A stretch of DNA of 49,001 bases, taken from positions 1 to 49,001 of the IMG/VR virus record IMGVR_UViG_3300049927_000019. One strand, given 5' to 3'. Below are positions 1-8,555 of the stretch, in pieces. The notes beneath the pieces were generated by a model that was not told where the DNA came from, made no database searches, and saw only the letters and a program-made list of their open reading frames with translations. The position numbers and the translations under genes are program-made. Each line of letters starts with the position of its first letter. Position 1 is the stretch's first letter. Source of the stretch: a virus.

Positions 1-657
1 GCCTGCTCTAGCAGTGTTTGTGGCTACTGTAGCAGCTCCTGAACCACCAGAACCATAGACAGTTCCTGTTGCTCCAGCTACGCCTGCTGGAGCACCTAAA
101 AATTTCTCTAACCCACCAGCGCCAAACCAACTATTAGCACCTATACCAGATCGTACAGTTAAACTACCATCCCATACTCCTGTACCTCCTGGCACTCCTA
201 CTACTAATACATCGCCAGTAGTTGCTGTACCTCCTGCACCCCCAGCCGAAGATGTCCATCCTGCTGCTGTCGCACTACCTGTTCCACCTGTACCACCACC
301 TACGCTTGCTAAAGTTCCTAAACTTGTTGTACCACCATTATTGCCAGGGTTATTACCAGCTGATCCTGCTGTACCACCAGCACCAATTGTTACTGCTTGG
401 CTAACACCTATCTGTCTGGCTGTTAGTCTAACTCTGCAATATCCACCAGAACCGCCACCACCACCACCACCAGAATTTGTTGAAGATGCAGCGGTGCCCC
501 CACCTGCACCACCACCACCTAATGCTTCAACTATACAAAACTTCATACCTCTAGTTGGGGTATAGGTTCCGGTAGCCGTAAAGGCCTGTAAAACTACTTT
601 GGTCCCTTTATTGCCAAAAATACCATTAAATTTAGGGTTGACAATTCCAGTTGACAT
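1..657 (-). CDS. Glycine-rich tail-fibre tip protein (partial, runs off the window)
   Basis: The frame is open for 219 codons from an ATG at 657 to the window edge, so the C-terminus is missing. After a short N-terminus (MSTGIVNPKF) comes a segment reading FTATGTYTPTRGMKFCIVEA. A long Gly/Ser/Thr/Ala-rich region with GGGGAGGG and GGGGGGGSGG runs follows. A TYTP-G-K--V-----GGGG arrangement is typical of glycine-rich receptor-binding tips of phage fibres. It lies 1 nt after the previous gene's stop, in the tail-fibre cluster. Host adhesion is inferred from this resemblance and the context. Confidence 0.75.
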   Translation of the reverse strand, partial: MSTGIVNPKFNGIFGNKGTKVVLQAFTATGTYTPTRGMKFCIVEALGGGGAGGGTAASSTNSGGGGGGGSGGYCRVRLTARQIGVSQAVTIGAGGTAGSAGNNPGNNGGTTSLGTLASVGGGTGGTGSATAAGWTSSAGGAGGTATTGDVLVVGVPGGTGVWDGSLTVRSGIGANSWFGAGGLEKFLGAPAGVAGATGTVYGSGGSGAATVATNTARAG

Positions 658-658
658 A

Positions 659-1078
659 TTAGTAGTCCGTAGCTACAACAAGTGATGTGACTGTCTTAGC
701 AGCTGTTAAGGATACAGGTGCATTTATTGTTAAAGTAGTGCCCGATGCTAAATAGATAAAAGGATTACCTAAAGCATCTAAAGGAAATACACCAACGTTA
801 GCGTGTGTTAGCACATTAACAGGAGGAATAGCATTTGTTTGTCCTGCTGATAAAGGTACTTGCACTAAGGTTAATTGATAGTTAACAGCACTTATTGTTA
901 AATTAATAGATATATCTCTGTTAGAAGTATCATTTGACGTTAAAAACATTGCTTCAATTTTACTACCATTAGTACCAGCCGTATATGCTGTTTTATAAGT
1001 CTGTGTTTCTGCTGCTGTAATTGTCATTGCAGTATTCTTTAATGACTGAGGAAATATGGGAGTTGCTGTGACTGCCAT
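659..1078 (-). CDS. Small virion-associated protein, unknown
   Basis: This 139-residue Thr/Ala/Val-rich protein has no Cys and an alternating polar/hydrophobic pattern, which suggests an all-beta fold. It lies between the repetitive fibre gene (3 nt away) and the glycine-rich tip gene (1 nt away). This tight packing suggests that the three are co-translated. A fibre-associated or decoration role is inferred from position only; I do not recognise the family. Confidence 0.6.
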   Translation of the reverse strand: MAVTATPIFPQSLKNTAMTITAAETQTYKTAYTAGTNGSKIEAMFLTSNDTSNRDISINLTISAVNYQLTLVQVPLSAGQTNAIPPVNVLTHANVGVFPLDALGNPFIYLASGTTLTINAPVSLTAAKTVTSLVVATDY

Positions 1079-1081
1079 GAG

Positions 1082-2836
1082 TTATGGTGCTCCGTTATAA
1101 GTTGCTGAATAATAATCAATACCTGAACCACCACTACCAGCAGGAACAGTCCATGCACCTGCACCATTTAAAAACTTAGTGGTATCATTAGGTGCTTTAG
1201 GAGCAAATCCGTGTGCTGAAGTAGTTACATCATTTGTGGTAACATCTGTGACAACAAGGCTAGCTTCTACATATCCCGTACAGTTAGTTAAGACTCCTGA
1301 TGTAGGAGTACCTAACAACGGCGTTGTAAATGTAGGAGACGTACTAAATACTAAATTAGTTGATGTTGTACCTGTTGAACCTGCTGCGGTATATCCTGTT
1401 ATGTTATTAAATGCTGTGATTGAAGCAGATGAAGCATTAGTACCACCATTAGCCACTGGTAAGACACCTGTGACACCATCAGACATTGTAACTTGTGCCC
1501 ATGATGGGATGTTAGATGCACCTTTATTACTTAAATATCTGGTTGCATTAGTATCTTTAGCTAAAGCTGTTAATACACTGGTAGCACTTGCATAAAGAAT
1601 ATCCCCGGCTGCATACGTATCTGGAATTGTATAAGTCGAGGCTAACCAATTCGTACCATCACTTCTTATCTGTTTACCAGCAGTGGCACTGGCATTAGGG
1701 AATGTCGGGGTGGAGGTAATCCAGTTAGTACCATCTGATACCATTATCTTACCAGACGTAGAAGGAGTATCTGATATAGTAGCAGTCGAAGCAATCCAGT
1801 TTGTTCCATCACTTCTTAAATGTTTAAGAGCTGTAACACCACCTTCTGCAAACGTTGAGGTTGAGGTAATCCAGTTTGTTCCATCCGAACGTAACCATTT
1901 TAAAGCTGTACTTGGCGTATCAGATATAGTAGCTGTGGTAGCAATCCAATTAGTACCGTCTGAACGAAGGTGTTTTAAAGCTGTAACTGCTCCTTCAGCT
2001 AATGTAGCCGTAGATGCTATCCAGTTTGTACCATCTGATCTCATCCACTTTAAGGATGTAGCAGAAGCATTTGGAAAGGTGTTAGCTGACAATACATAAT
2101 TTGTACCGTCTGATATCAAGTGTTTATTAGCTGTTGCACCTGCTGATGTTGGTATTGTTGATGTAGACCATGTAGGGGCCGCACTTGAACCTGATAACAA
2201 CATCTTACTTGCTGTCGCAGTACTTGCTAATAATCCTAACGCTGACCCTGTTGAGTAAACAATTGCACCTAAATCAGCTACAAGGCTGGCATTAGTACCA
2301 CCATCTGCTAAGGCAACATCTGTGCCACCAGCTTTATAATGCGTAGCTGTATCAACACTTAATGTGCCATCACCACCACTCGTGTAAACCACTCCATTAG
2401 ACGTCAGGTTAGCTAGTTTAGCAATTGAGGGGGAGGAGTATGTACCACCAGTGATCGTCTTACCAGTGAAAGTTAAGGCTGCTGGGAGGGATAAAGTCCA
2501 TGTTCTGTTAGCTGATAAATCTTGTGCACCAGCAGATGAGGTAATCTCATTAGCTGTACCAGCAACTGTAATTGTGGTTGAAGCTGAGGCAAAACTACCA
2601 CCACTTGCGGCTGTCCATTGCAGATTGCCTGCTCCATCAGTTGTTAGATATGAGGAGACGGCGGTAGTTAAACTTGTTAATTGGCCTGCTGCGGAGGTAT
2701 ATATTAATTTATTAGCAGCACTCGGATACCAACTAGCACCCGCAGATACTACCCCTTGATAGATAAACGCATCAACGTCGTTTAACCATGAGGATTCAAT
2801 AACTGTACTATGTGCTATAAAATTCGTTGTTGACAT
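1082..2836 (-). CDS. Repetitive tail fibre protein
   Basis: This 584-residue protein is rich in Ser/Thr/Ala/Gly. Its middle is built from a 25-residue repeat with the core LRSDGTNWI-ST-T, seen at least six times. Such beta-rich periodic repeats are typical of trimeric fibre shafts. The N-terminus (MSTTNFIAHSTVIESSWLND) resembles those of other phage fibres that attach to the tail. The C-terminal part is GTP/ST-rich with IDYYSATYNGAP at the end. Its ATG overlaps the stop of the upstream zinc-ribbon gene, which indicates translational coupling. The fibre role is confident from composition and context; the receptor is unknown. Confidence 0.85.
   Translation of the reverse strand: MSTTNFIAHSTVIESSWLNDVDAFIYQGVVSAGASWYPSAANKLIYTSAAGQLTSLTTAVSSYLTTDGAGNLQWTAASGGSFASASTTITVAGTANEITSSAGAQDLSANRTWTLSLPAALTFTGKTITGGTYSSPSIAKLANLTSNGVVYTSGGDGTLSVDTATHYKAGGTDVALADGGTNASLVADLGAIVYSTGSALGLLASTATASKMLLSGSSAAPTWSTSTIPTSAGATANKHLISDGTNYVLSANTFPNASATSLKWMRSDGTNWIASTATLAEGAVTALKHLRSDGTNWIATTATISDTPSTALKWLRSDGTNWITSTSTFAEGGVTALKHLRSDGTNWIASTATISDTPSTSGKIMVSDGTNWITSTPTFPNASATAGKQIRSDGTNWLASTYTIPDTYAAGDILYASATSVLTALAKDTNATRYLSNKGASNIPSWAQVTMSDGVTGVLPVANGGTNASSASITAFNNITGYTAAGSTGTTSTNLVFSTSPTFTTPLLGTPTSGVLTNCTGYVEASLVVTDVTTNDVTTSAHGFAPKAPNDTTKFLNGAGAWTVPAGSGGSGIDYYSATYNGAP
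1640..2115. repeat. 75-bp tandem repeats inside the tail fibre gene
   Basis: The codons for the T-N-W segment recur at exact 75-bp steps, starting near 1646, 1721, 1796, 1871, 1946, 2021 and 2096. That gives about seven units of 25 codons. Units diverge at third positions while the protein motif is kept. Such in-frame periodicity allows the fibre to grow or shrink by recombination. Confidence 0.85.
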
Positions 2837-3162
2837 TATATTCCACTTCTGCTAGGAGAATCTGCTACTGCACAATCTGCAACTGCAAAGTCAGACACTG
2901 CCGTAATACCACTAATCGCACATGCGTCAAATGGAGCTGATGGCTCTTGTCTTGTATTAATGATATAACTATTTTCTACTGGATAATCATGCACTAAATC
3001 TGCTGGATGTCTATCATTGAAACACCAATCACAGACAAGTAATCCTGTCCATTCTGTTTGTAACTGTTCCCCTGCGAATCTCATTGCACATCTATCACAG
3101 ACTGCATTATAAGAACCTTTAACTCGGTATCTTAGATTCTTATATTTAGGAGCTAAACTCAT
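2836..3162 (-). CDS. Zinc-ribbon-like small protein, fibre region
   Basis: This 108-residue protein has two CxxC pairs (CDRCAMRF and CDWCFNDRHPADLV) about 20 residues apart, an apparent zinc-binding ribbon. The segment WTGLLVCDWC--DRHPADLV is a pattern common to small phage proteins coded near structural genes. The last 40 residues are unrelated to the paralogue upstream. It overlaps the upstream gene by 4 nt (ATGA). Function is unknown; metal binding is inferred from the cysteines. Confidence 0.7.
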   Translation of the reverse strand: MSLAPKYKNLRYRVKGSYNAVCDRCAMRFAGEQLQTEWTGLLVCDWCFNDRHPADLVHDYPVENSYIINTRQEPSAPFDACAISGITAVSDFAVADCAVADSPSRSGI

Positions 3163-3389
3163 TCGTTAAAGTCTCCCTTCCGTACTTTGGAAGGATCAGG
3201 AAAATCACGTTCTGTTGTGTAATGTGGATCGTCTGCTGGATGTGGATCATTATGACACCACGTACAAACTAACAGTCCCGTTCTTTTCTCTATTAATGTA
3301 TTCTCAACATTATAAGCCATACCACATCTATCACAAACTGTATGATGTGTATTACCGATAATGCCTGGACGTCTCTTAGGACGTTTCAT
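3159..3389 (-). CDS. Zinc-ribbon-like small protein (paralogue of its neighbour)
   Basis: This 76-residue protein has two CxxC pairs (CDRCGMAY and CTWCHNDPHPAD) with the same spacing as the next gene downstream. The TGLLVC-WC-ND-HPAD core is shared between them, so the two genes are a tandem duplication. The N-terminus is basic (MKRPKRRPG). It overlaps its downstream neighbour by 4 nt and abuts the upstream gene. Function is unknown. Confidence 0.7.
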   Translation of the reverse strand: MKRPKRRPGIIGNTHHTVCDRCGMAYNVENTLIEKRTGLLVCTWCHNDPHPADDPHYTTERDFPDPSKVRKGDFNE

Positions 3390-3802
3390 CAGTTAGGTCT
3401 TACACACAGCACCAAACTAATGCTACTATTTGCCTCTAACAGTGTTGTTGTTAAAGTAATATCCCCTGTTATACCTGTTCCTGCGTAGTTAGGTAAGCCT
3501 CCAAAATCTCTAAAATTATGATGAGATGTTGCACCTGCTCCACCTGGTATAGCTACTGCTAGTACATCGGTCGTCGCATCGAATTCTAACTTTACTCCAA
3601 GTGCGGTCAACGTTGAAGTCGACACATATACTTCTAATATAGTACTATCTAATGGGTCAGTTATTCCTAAAGCAGTTGCAATAACGGAGGAATCATAGAT
3701 AACCATGTCGGTTTCTTCTGTTCCATCAGAAAATATTGTCGCATAAACAACAACTTCTTGGGGAGAAAGTATAAGATTACGTATTGTACTAACGTTTGAC
3801 AT
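3389..3802 (-). CDS. Structural-type protein, tandem copy B
   Basis: This 137-residue protein begins MSNVSTIRNLILSP and ends SISLVLCVRPN. It is a clear paralogue of the 138-residue product coded just upstream, with the same start, the same SSVIATALGITDPLDSTIL block and the same C-terminus. It is beta-rich and non-membrane, inside the fibre/capsid cluster. A virion role is inferred from context. Confidence 0.7.
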   Translation of the reverse strand: MSNVSTIRNLILSPQEVVVYATIFSDGTEETDMVIYDSSVIATALGITDPLDSTILEVYVSTSTLTALGVKLEFDATTDVLAVAIPGGAGATSHHNFRDFGGLPNYAGTGITGDITLTTTLLEANSSISLVLCVRPN

Positions 3803-4143
3803 AAATAGTGTTCCTAATTAATTGGGTCTTACCCATAATGTAAAAAATATAGTGCCATTAGTATCCAGACCAGTTGTTGTTAAAGTAATATCCCCAGTTT
3901 TACCTGTACTAGCATAATTAGGCAACCCGCCAAACGGTCTAAAATCTAAATTCTGTGTGGCACCTGCGCCACCTGGTAGTGCCCATGCTAAAACATCAGT
4001 ATTAGCGTCAAATTCTAAATACGGTAAAAGTGTTAAACTAGAAGTAGAATACTGTATCCCTAATATAGTACTATCTAATGGGTCAGTTATTCCTAAAGCA
4101 GTTGCAATAACGGAGGAATCATAGATAACCATGTCGGTTTCTT
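3634..4143. repeat. 84-bp identical direct repeat in tandem paralogues
   Basis: Positions 3634-3717 and 4060-4143 are identical over 84 bp, while flanking parts of the same two genes differ clearly. This indicates recent duplication or gene conversion limited to this block, which encodes the ITDPLDSTIL region. Confidence 0.9.
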
Positions 4144-4234
4144 GTCCAACTGTAGCAGCACCAAAGATGGTTACGTAAACAACAACCGAACTAGGACTAA
4201 TGATAAGATTACGTATTGTACTAACGTTTGCCAT
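3818..4234 (-). CDS. Structural-type protein, tandem copy A
   Basis: This 138-residue protein is the tandem paralogue of the gene that follows it, with 15 nt between them. The copies share the MV-YDSSVIATALGITDP block and GGAGAT--N-R-FGGLPNYA. They differ in the loop segments between, as expected for duplicated virion proteins under diversifying selection. I do not recognise the family. Confidence 0.7.
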   Translation of the reverse strand: MANVSTIRNLIISPSSVVVYVTIFGAATVGQETDMVIYDSSVIATALGITDPLDSTILGIQYSTSSLTLLPYLEFDANTDVLAWALPGGAGATQNLDFRPFGGLPNYASTGKTGDITLTTTGLDTNGTIFFTLWVRPN

Positions 4235-4251
4235 TTAATGACTCCTAATTA

Positions 4252-4464
4252 TTACGGATTATATACCGTAGTTACTTCACCTAAATCTGTAATTGAAACA
4301 ATTTCCCAATCATAGGGATAGTCAAAACCACCAGAGGATACCAATTGATTATTATCATCCATGACTAATGCAACACTAGCTGTCATTATCTTAACGACTC
4401 TATAATCTGAATTCTGTGTGAAATTACCATCAGTGGTTGCTAACCTACGTGCAATAATTTTCAT
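4252..4464 (-). CDS. Small hypothetical protein after the beta-helix gene
   Basis: This 70-residue protein (MKIIARRLATTDGN...) has no recognised motif. An AAGGAGATAAC-like site precedes the ATG on the minus strand. It is the first gene after a hairpin terminator, and 17 nt separate it from the duplicated pair downstream. A structural role is inferred from position only. Confidence 0.6.
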   Translation of the reverse strand: MKIIARRLATTDGNFTQNSDYRVVKIMTASVALVMDDNNQLVSSGGFDYPYDWEIVSITDLGEVTTVYNP

Positions 4465-4491
4465 GTGTTATCTCCTTAATAACGTAACAAA

Positions 4492-4524
4492 AGGCTGCCA
4501 ATATATACAACTACACAGCAGCCT
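4492..4524 (-). terminator. Rho-independent-type terminator after the beta-helix gene
   Basis: A perfect 7-bp stem (AGGCTGC at 4492-4498 with GCAGCCT at 4518-4524) has a 19-nt loop. On the minus strand it is followed by TTTTGTT. It lies 29 nt past the stop of the beta-helix gene. The loop is long, so termination may be partial and allow read-through. Confidence 0.6.
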
Positions 4525-4552
4525 AATATTATATATCTATTTTTACTAACTA

Positions 4553-5488
4553 CTAAGCGTCTGTAGAAGCAGTAGTATTAATTGACATTGCTAATTCACC
4601 AGCTAAGTTTACTACATTAATTGGTAAGAACTGAACAAATGTAGCACCTGTAATAGCTTCTGTAATATTCGCAGCGTTATCTTGCAAACGTAATTGAATA
4701 TTAGGACCAATCATACCAGTAGATGCCGTAATTGTATCAATCAAGAATATATCAGCAGAGTTACGAGTTCTAAATACAACATCTGAAATTTCAATATCAG
4801 TTGTTGCAGTAGTACGAATATCAATACCACCAACGGCAAAGTTGCCGTCCATTCTCAATCCTTTAATAACGATACCATCACCACCAACGATAGCAATACC
4901 AGCATTAGTGCCAGCAGCCGTATCACCGTCATGTCGATATCTTTCAATCCACAACCTATTCGCCCCAGCAGTTGTCAACAGACCATCTGTACACTGACCT
5001 GTGACATCACGATATTCAAAATCAACAAGTGCGCAATCAGCGGCTGAAACAACCGTATGACTAACAACTGCATCTATACCACCAGTTACTAAAACATTAA
5101 CTAACGCACAATTCGCAGCAGACATTGTTACTGTACTTGAAGTTGCTGTAAGGTTAAACTTAGGTCTTAAAGAACCAGACCCTAACCCTATTACAGCTAC
5201 ACCCGCTTTTGTTAAAGCGACACCCGCAGCAGCCGCTACAGTTTCTATGTGTCCTGGTTTAACCATGATAACATCACCACGCCCGGCTAAACATTTTGAA
5301 ACTGCACCATTAATGGTTGAGAAAGGTTGTAACATTGTCCCTTTATTACCATCTGATGCGCCTATCTCACCTTCTTGTAAAACTCCTGAATTATTAACCC
5401 AGAATACCTTTCCAGGATACGCTTGTACAATTGGAACACCACGAATCGTGATACCATTTGCAAAGTGATTATATGTTGCTATTGCCAT
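4553..5488 (-). CDS. Putative right-handed beta-helix virion protein
   Basis: This 311-residue protein is coded directly after the major capsid gene, with a hairpin between. The N-terminal part has a DGNKGTMLQPFSTINGAVSK segment, typical of parallel beta-helix (pectate-lyase-like) proteins, where DGN.GT..SPF.TI..A marks the first coil. Later stretches such as NCALVNVLVTGG, DCALVDFEYRDV and GIVIKGLRMDGN fit successive beta-helix coils. Similar proteins next to the capsid gene occur in uncultured aquatic phages. Capsid decoration or a head fibre is inferred. An enzymatic glycan-binding role is an alternative. Confidence 0.65.
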   Translation of the reverse strand: MAIATYNHFANGITIRGVPIVQAYPGKVFWVNNSGVLQEGEIGASDGNKGTMLQPFSTINGAVSKCLAGRGDVIMVKPGHIETVAAAAGVALTKAGVAVIGLGSGSLRPKFNLTATSSTVTMSAANCALVNVLVTGGIDAVVSHTVVSAADCALVDFEYRDVTGQCTDGLLTTAGANRLWIERYRHDGDTAAGTNAGIAIVGGDGIVIKGLRMDGNFAVGGIDIRTTATTDIEISDVVFRTRNSADIFLIDTITASTGMIGPNIQLRLQDNAANITEAITGATFVQFLPINVVNLAGELAMSINTTASTDA

Positions 5489-5564
5489 TATTTATTCTCC
5501 ATACACACCGATTATTCGGCTAGCTCACACTAGAATTGTGTAGTTTAAATTGAAAAAGAAACAC

Positions 5565-5593
5565 TGGCACTCAATTATTGCAACTGAGTGCCA
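5565..5593 (-). terminator. Terminator after the major capsid gene
   Basis: A perfect 9-bp inverted repeat (TGGCACTCA / TGAGTGCCA) with an 11-nt loop is followed on the minus strand by GTGTTTCTTTTTC. It sits 16 nt past the capsid stop codon. It could also protect the 3' end of the capsid mRNA and so raise capsid expression. Confidence 0.75.
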
Positions 5594-5608
5594 ATATTAA
5601 GTTAAATA

Positions 5609-6541
5609 CTAAGCACCTTCTGATCCACAAATACAACGTGCATCACCAGCGTAGCCAACACCCATACCAGACAAGATAGAAATACGAGCGTTTTTAGTCG
5701 TAAATTCCACATCTTGGTCGATCTGAGCTTCTTGACGACGCATGAAGATTAAGCCGTTTTCTTTTGTGTTTAATGAAGTTGTTATGAAATAAGCGTCTGT
5801 ATCAGTTAAATACGGATCAACGACTAATTGTAACATTCCGCTAAGAACGTTTACATCATTGTTCGGACTACCTGATTCTAATACTGAATTCAATAAACGT
5901 TTTGCATTAAATTCATCAGCTGGATTAACTAACAACTTAACTGGTTCAACACCAATTCTTTGACCAACATCATTCGTATAATTTCTTAATTGAACGATTA
6001 AGGTTTCAAGACTAAGTTGTGATAAATCTGCTGCTGTAGAAAGTTTATTACTAAACGTACCACCGCCTTTAAGAACGTGTGAAGCAGAGAATAAAGCTAC
6101 TGCATCTGGGTTCTGATAAAGGTTAGCTGCTGCACCTGAAACGGTTGAGAAACCATCATTAAGTACAGAGTGTGATAATAATTCTTCACTATGCTTCATT
6201 GACTTAGCGAATTCACCGCCGACCTGTTCCGCCAATTTAGGGGCATATTGATCGTCATTAACGAATTCTCTAGACATGTGCATAATTAAACCGTAGCTAG
6301 CATACGTTAAACGTTGAGTAAAACCGTTCATCATATCCACAGCGGCTAATGCTTCACCTTCAGACTTAAGTACAGCTGCACCAACGCCAGTTACACTTTT
6401 AATTTCTTCAAAAGCTCTAGTAGAAGTCATGACATTCATGAATTCCATATATTTCTTAGGAAGTTGCTCGTAGTCTAATCCGTACCACATTTTCGTACCA
6501 GGGACTAGACGACCTGGAACACTATTTGTTAACATTGTCAT
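5609..6541 (-). CDS. Major capsid protein
   Basis: This 310-residue protein sits at the usual place: terminase, portal, scaffold, small head gene, capsid. The segment ASYGLIMHMSREFVNDDQY and the overall pattern resemble HK97-fold major head subunits of the Mu gpT type. The C-terminus has QDVEFTTKNARISILSGMGV, typical of the P-domain end of HK97-fold capsids. It has its own terminator and no visible protease gene beside it. The call is confident from position and length, moderate for the subfamily. Confidence 0.85.
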   Translation of the reverse strand: MTMLTNSVPGRLVPGTKMWYGLDYEQLPKKYMEFMNVMTSTRAFEEIKSVTGVGAAVLKSEGEALAAVDMMNGFTQRLTYASYGLIMHMSREFVNDDQYAPKLAEQVGGEFAKSMKHSEELLSHSVLNDGFSTVSGAAANLYQNPDAVALFSASHVLKGGGTFSNKLSTAADLSQLSLETLIVQLRNYTNDVGQRIGVEPVKLLVNPADEFNAKRLLNSVLESGSPNNDVNVLSGMLQLVVDPYLTDTDAYFITTSLNTKENGLIFMRRQEAQIDQDVEFTTKNARISILSGMGVGYAGDARCICGSEGA

Positions 6542-6543
6542 GA

Positions 6544-7173
6544 TTAGTCATCCATACCTAAAGTACCAGCTTTATACGGACCTGCATTTATCATGCACTC
6601 GAATTTCAGCTTCGTGTTTGTAATAACATTATCAACGGCTAAAACGACACCAACAATCTTCAACGGCAATGTAGCTGTCGTTTCAACAGTTGTACTGTCG
6701 ATTTCCATACCTGATATACCTGTAGTTGTTGACCCAGCTGCTACGATTATATCAGCATTTGCGCCTACGTAATCGGTATCACCTGTTTCTGTGTCATCGT
6801 CTGATTGACCTACCATTACAAGACCATTACTGTCTGCAACATAGACATACATGCCTACGGATGCTGGCCGATGAATCCTGTTTAAGTTTAAGTTGGCATT
6901 GCTAACACCCAAATGCTGATTAACGCTTACTAAGCAACCAACATGAATGTCTGTAGATGCACCAGCTGCTGCTTGTACTACTAAAGGACGGCCATAGCCT
7001 AAATCCGCTGTAGATGCTGCTGCTGAAGAATCTGACATTTTAACAATATCACCAACAAAGGTAGCTGTGCCATCACCAGAAGCGATATAATACATACTTA
7101 CCGCGCCGTTCCAGCCAGCACCATTTTTCATCTTGTGGGGAAAGAACCCCTTACTAGATGTATTTGCTGTCAT
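6544..7173 (-). CDS. Head decoration-type protein
   Basis: This 209-residue Gly/Ala/Thr/Val-rich, beta-type protein is coded 2 nt upstream of the capsid gene. Features such as GDGTATFVGDIVKM and VVLAVDNVITNTKLKFE fit small beta-barrel head proteins such as decoration proteins, which are often coded beside the capsid gene. No catalytic motif is seen. The alternative is a head-fibre or capsid-stabilising protein. Confidence 0.6.
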   Translation of the reverse strand: MTANTSSKGFFPHKMKNGAGWNGAVSMYYIASGDGTATFVGDIVKMSDSSAAASTADLGYGRPLVVQAAAGASTDIHVGCLVSVNQHLGVSNANLNLNRIHRPASVGMYVYVADSNGLVMVGQSDDDTETGDTDYVGANADIIVAAGSTTTGISGMEIDSTTVETTATLPLKIVGVVLAVDNVITNTKLKFECMINAGPYKAGTLGMDD

Positions 7174-7200
7174 TTTAAAATCTCACTTTTATATTAATTT

Positions 7201-7677
7201 TTATCTACTGACTGTGAGAAATCCATGTCCACCTTTGACGGCATCCGTCATAGCCTTCATGGCATCTATCCCACTGTCAAGATAGATTCCTTTTGTCGAT
7301 AACTCTCTCTTTTTGGCTCTATCTGCTTCAGCCCATTCCTCTGGCTGTTTTAGTAAGAAACCATACATCCCACCACCAACGTGTATTGACACTTTATCTG
7401 AAGTTATAGGTACGCCCATAATTTCTGTTAAGCCAACTTCTTCGGGGGTTACAAATTCGTAGCCCACTGTGGGATCAAGTAATTTTTGAATCCTATAAGG
7501 GTCGTTCCCTTTTTTATCTGTCGCCAGGTATAATCTGTAACCTGGTATTTGTAAGCCCATCATAAACTGCAATGGTCCTACGTTGTTATTGAACTGACGA
7601 ACGCCTGGACGTTCACGTCTTACATCTAATTTCTCTGTGTTATCTTCTCTAGTACGTACTACTTTTTCTGTAGGCAT
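7201..7677 (-). CDS. Head-cluster hypothetical protein
   Basis: This 158-residue basic protein has an N-terminus rich in Arg/Lys (EKVVRTREDNTEKLDVRRER) and a central RPGVRQFNNN segment. It abuts the scaffold gene, its ATG touching the scaffold stop at 7677. Proteins of this size between scaffold and capsid genes occur in P22-like and aquatic podoviruses, but I cannot assign a function. Confidence 0.6.
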   Translation of the reverse strand: MPTEKVVRTREDNTEKLDVRRERPGVRQFNNNVGPLQFMMGLQIPGYRLYLATDKKGNDPYRIQKLLDPTVGYEFVTPEEVGLTEIMGVPITSDKVSIHVGGGMYGFLLKQPEEWAEADRAKKRELSTKGIYLDSGIDAMKAMTDAVKGGHGFLTVSR

Positions 7678-8555
7678 TACATCTCTCCTAATTGTTTAAC
7701 TTGCGTGATATATCTATTTAAATCCGCATTTGTAAATGGTTTACCTGCTGCTTTATGTGCCTGCTGTAATGATCTCACCATGTTCTTATGAAACTGTGGC
7801 AACTTGTCTATTAATGCCCTAGACTCACTTGGATGTCCTGATGCTTCACCTGTTGCAGAAATTACATCAACTCGTTTTGCAGGTTGAGTTGGGAACTTAT
7901 TAGCTACTCTTTCCGTAACTAACTGTAAATGTTGTTCCATTGTTAAATTAACACCTCTTGCTTGATGCTCAGCTAATATCGTATCAGCAGCTTGTTCAGC
8001 AAATCCAATCCTTGCATAATCTGTTTCAGATTGTGGATTCTTATACCAAGGATTCATCTGACTAAATCGTTCTCTAGGATCAACTGATGGTGTGACATGT
8101 TGAACAACTGGCTGCTCCATTGGGACAGTTTCATTCATCTTCAACATCTTATCAGTTAATTCTGACACTCTCGCAACATCACCTATGGATGTAGCCTGCA
8201 TAGTCTGAACCTTTAATTCCTCTAAAGCTGTTTTCTTAGCTTGTTCCTCAATCCTTTTATTATATTCCCACATCTTCTGCATTGCTTCACGTTGAGATTT
8301 CTGTTCAGCTTGTAATGCCATCAACGACTTAAATCGTTCACCTTCCCTTTCATACGCCTTCTTCCCTTTATATTCGTCTGGGTCTTTACCTTCCGTTACC
8401 CATTGATCATACGTCCTGTATCCTTTTACTTCTTCAGTTGGTACACTAGGAGTGTCACTCTTCACCTCTTGGGTGAGTTCAGACTCTTTAACTGTACTAA
8501 CATCCTCAAACACTGCCTCATCAATAGGCGTGTTATCTTCCACTACGTCTGTCAT
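7677..8555 (-). CDS. Scaffolding protein
   Basis: This 292-residue, highly charged, helix-rich protein lies between the GroES-like gene and the head genes. The N-terminus is acidic (MTDVVEDNTPIDEAVFEDV). A long predicted coiled coil at roughly residues 80-155 follows, and a basic C-terminus ends VKQLGEM. Charge and position are those of phage internal scaffolds, which direct capsid assembly and then leave. Its start overlaps the previous gene by 4 nt. Confidence 0.75.
   Translation of the reverse strand: MTDVVEDNTPIDEAVFEDVSTVKESELTQEVKSDTPSVPTEEVKGYRTYDQWVTEGKDPDEYKGKKAYEREGERFKSLMALQAEQKSQREAMQKMWEYNKRIEEQAKKTALEELKVQTMQATSIGDVARVSELTDKMLKMNETVPMEQPVVQHVTPSVDPRERFSQMNPWYKNPQSETDYARIGFAEQAADTILAEHQARGVNLTMEQHLQLVTERVANKFPTQPAKRVDVISATGEASGHPSESRALIDKLPQFHKNMVRSLQQAHKAAGKPFTNADLNRYITQVKQLGEM

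Noticed and set aside
341-565. A Pro-rich rightward frame
   Set aside because: It is the mirror of GGN glycine codons of the leftward fibre-tip gene.
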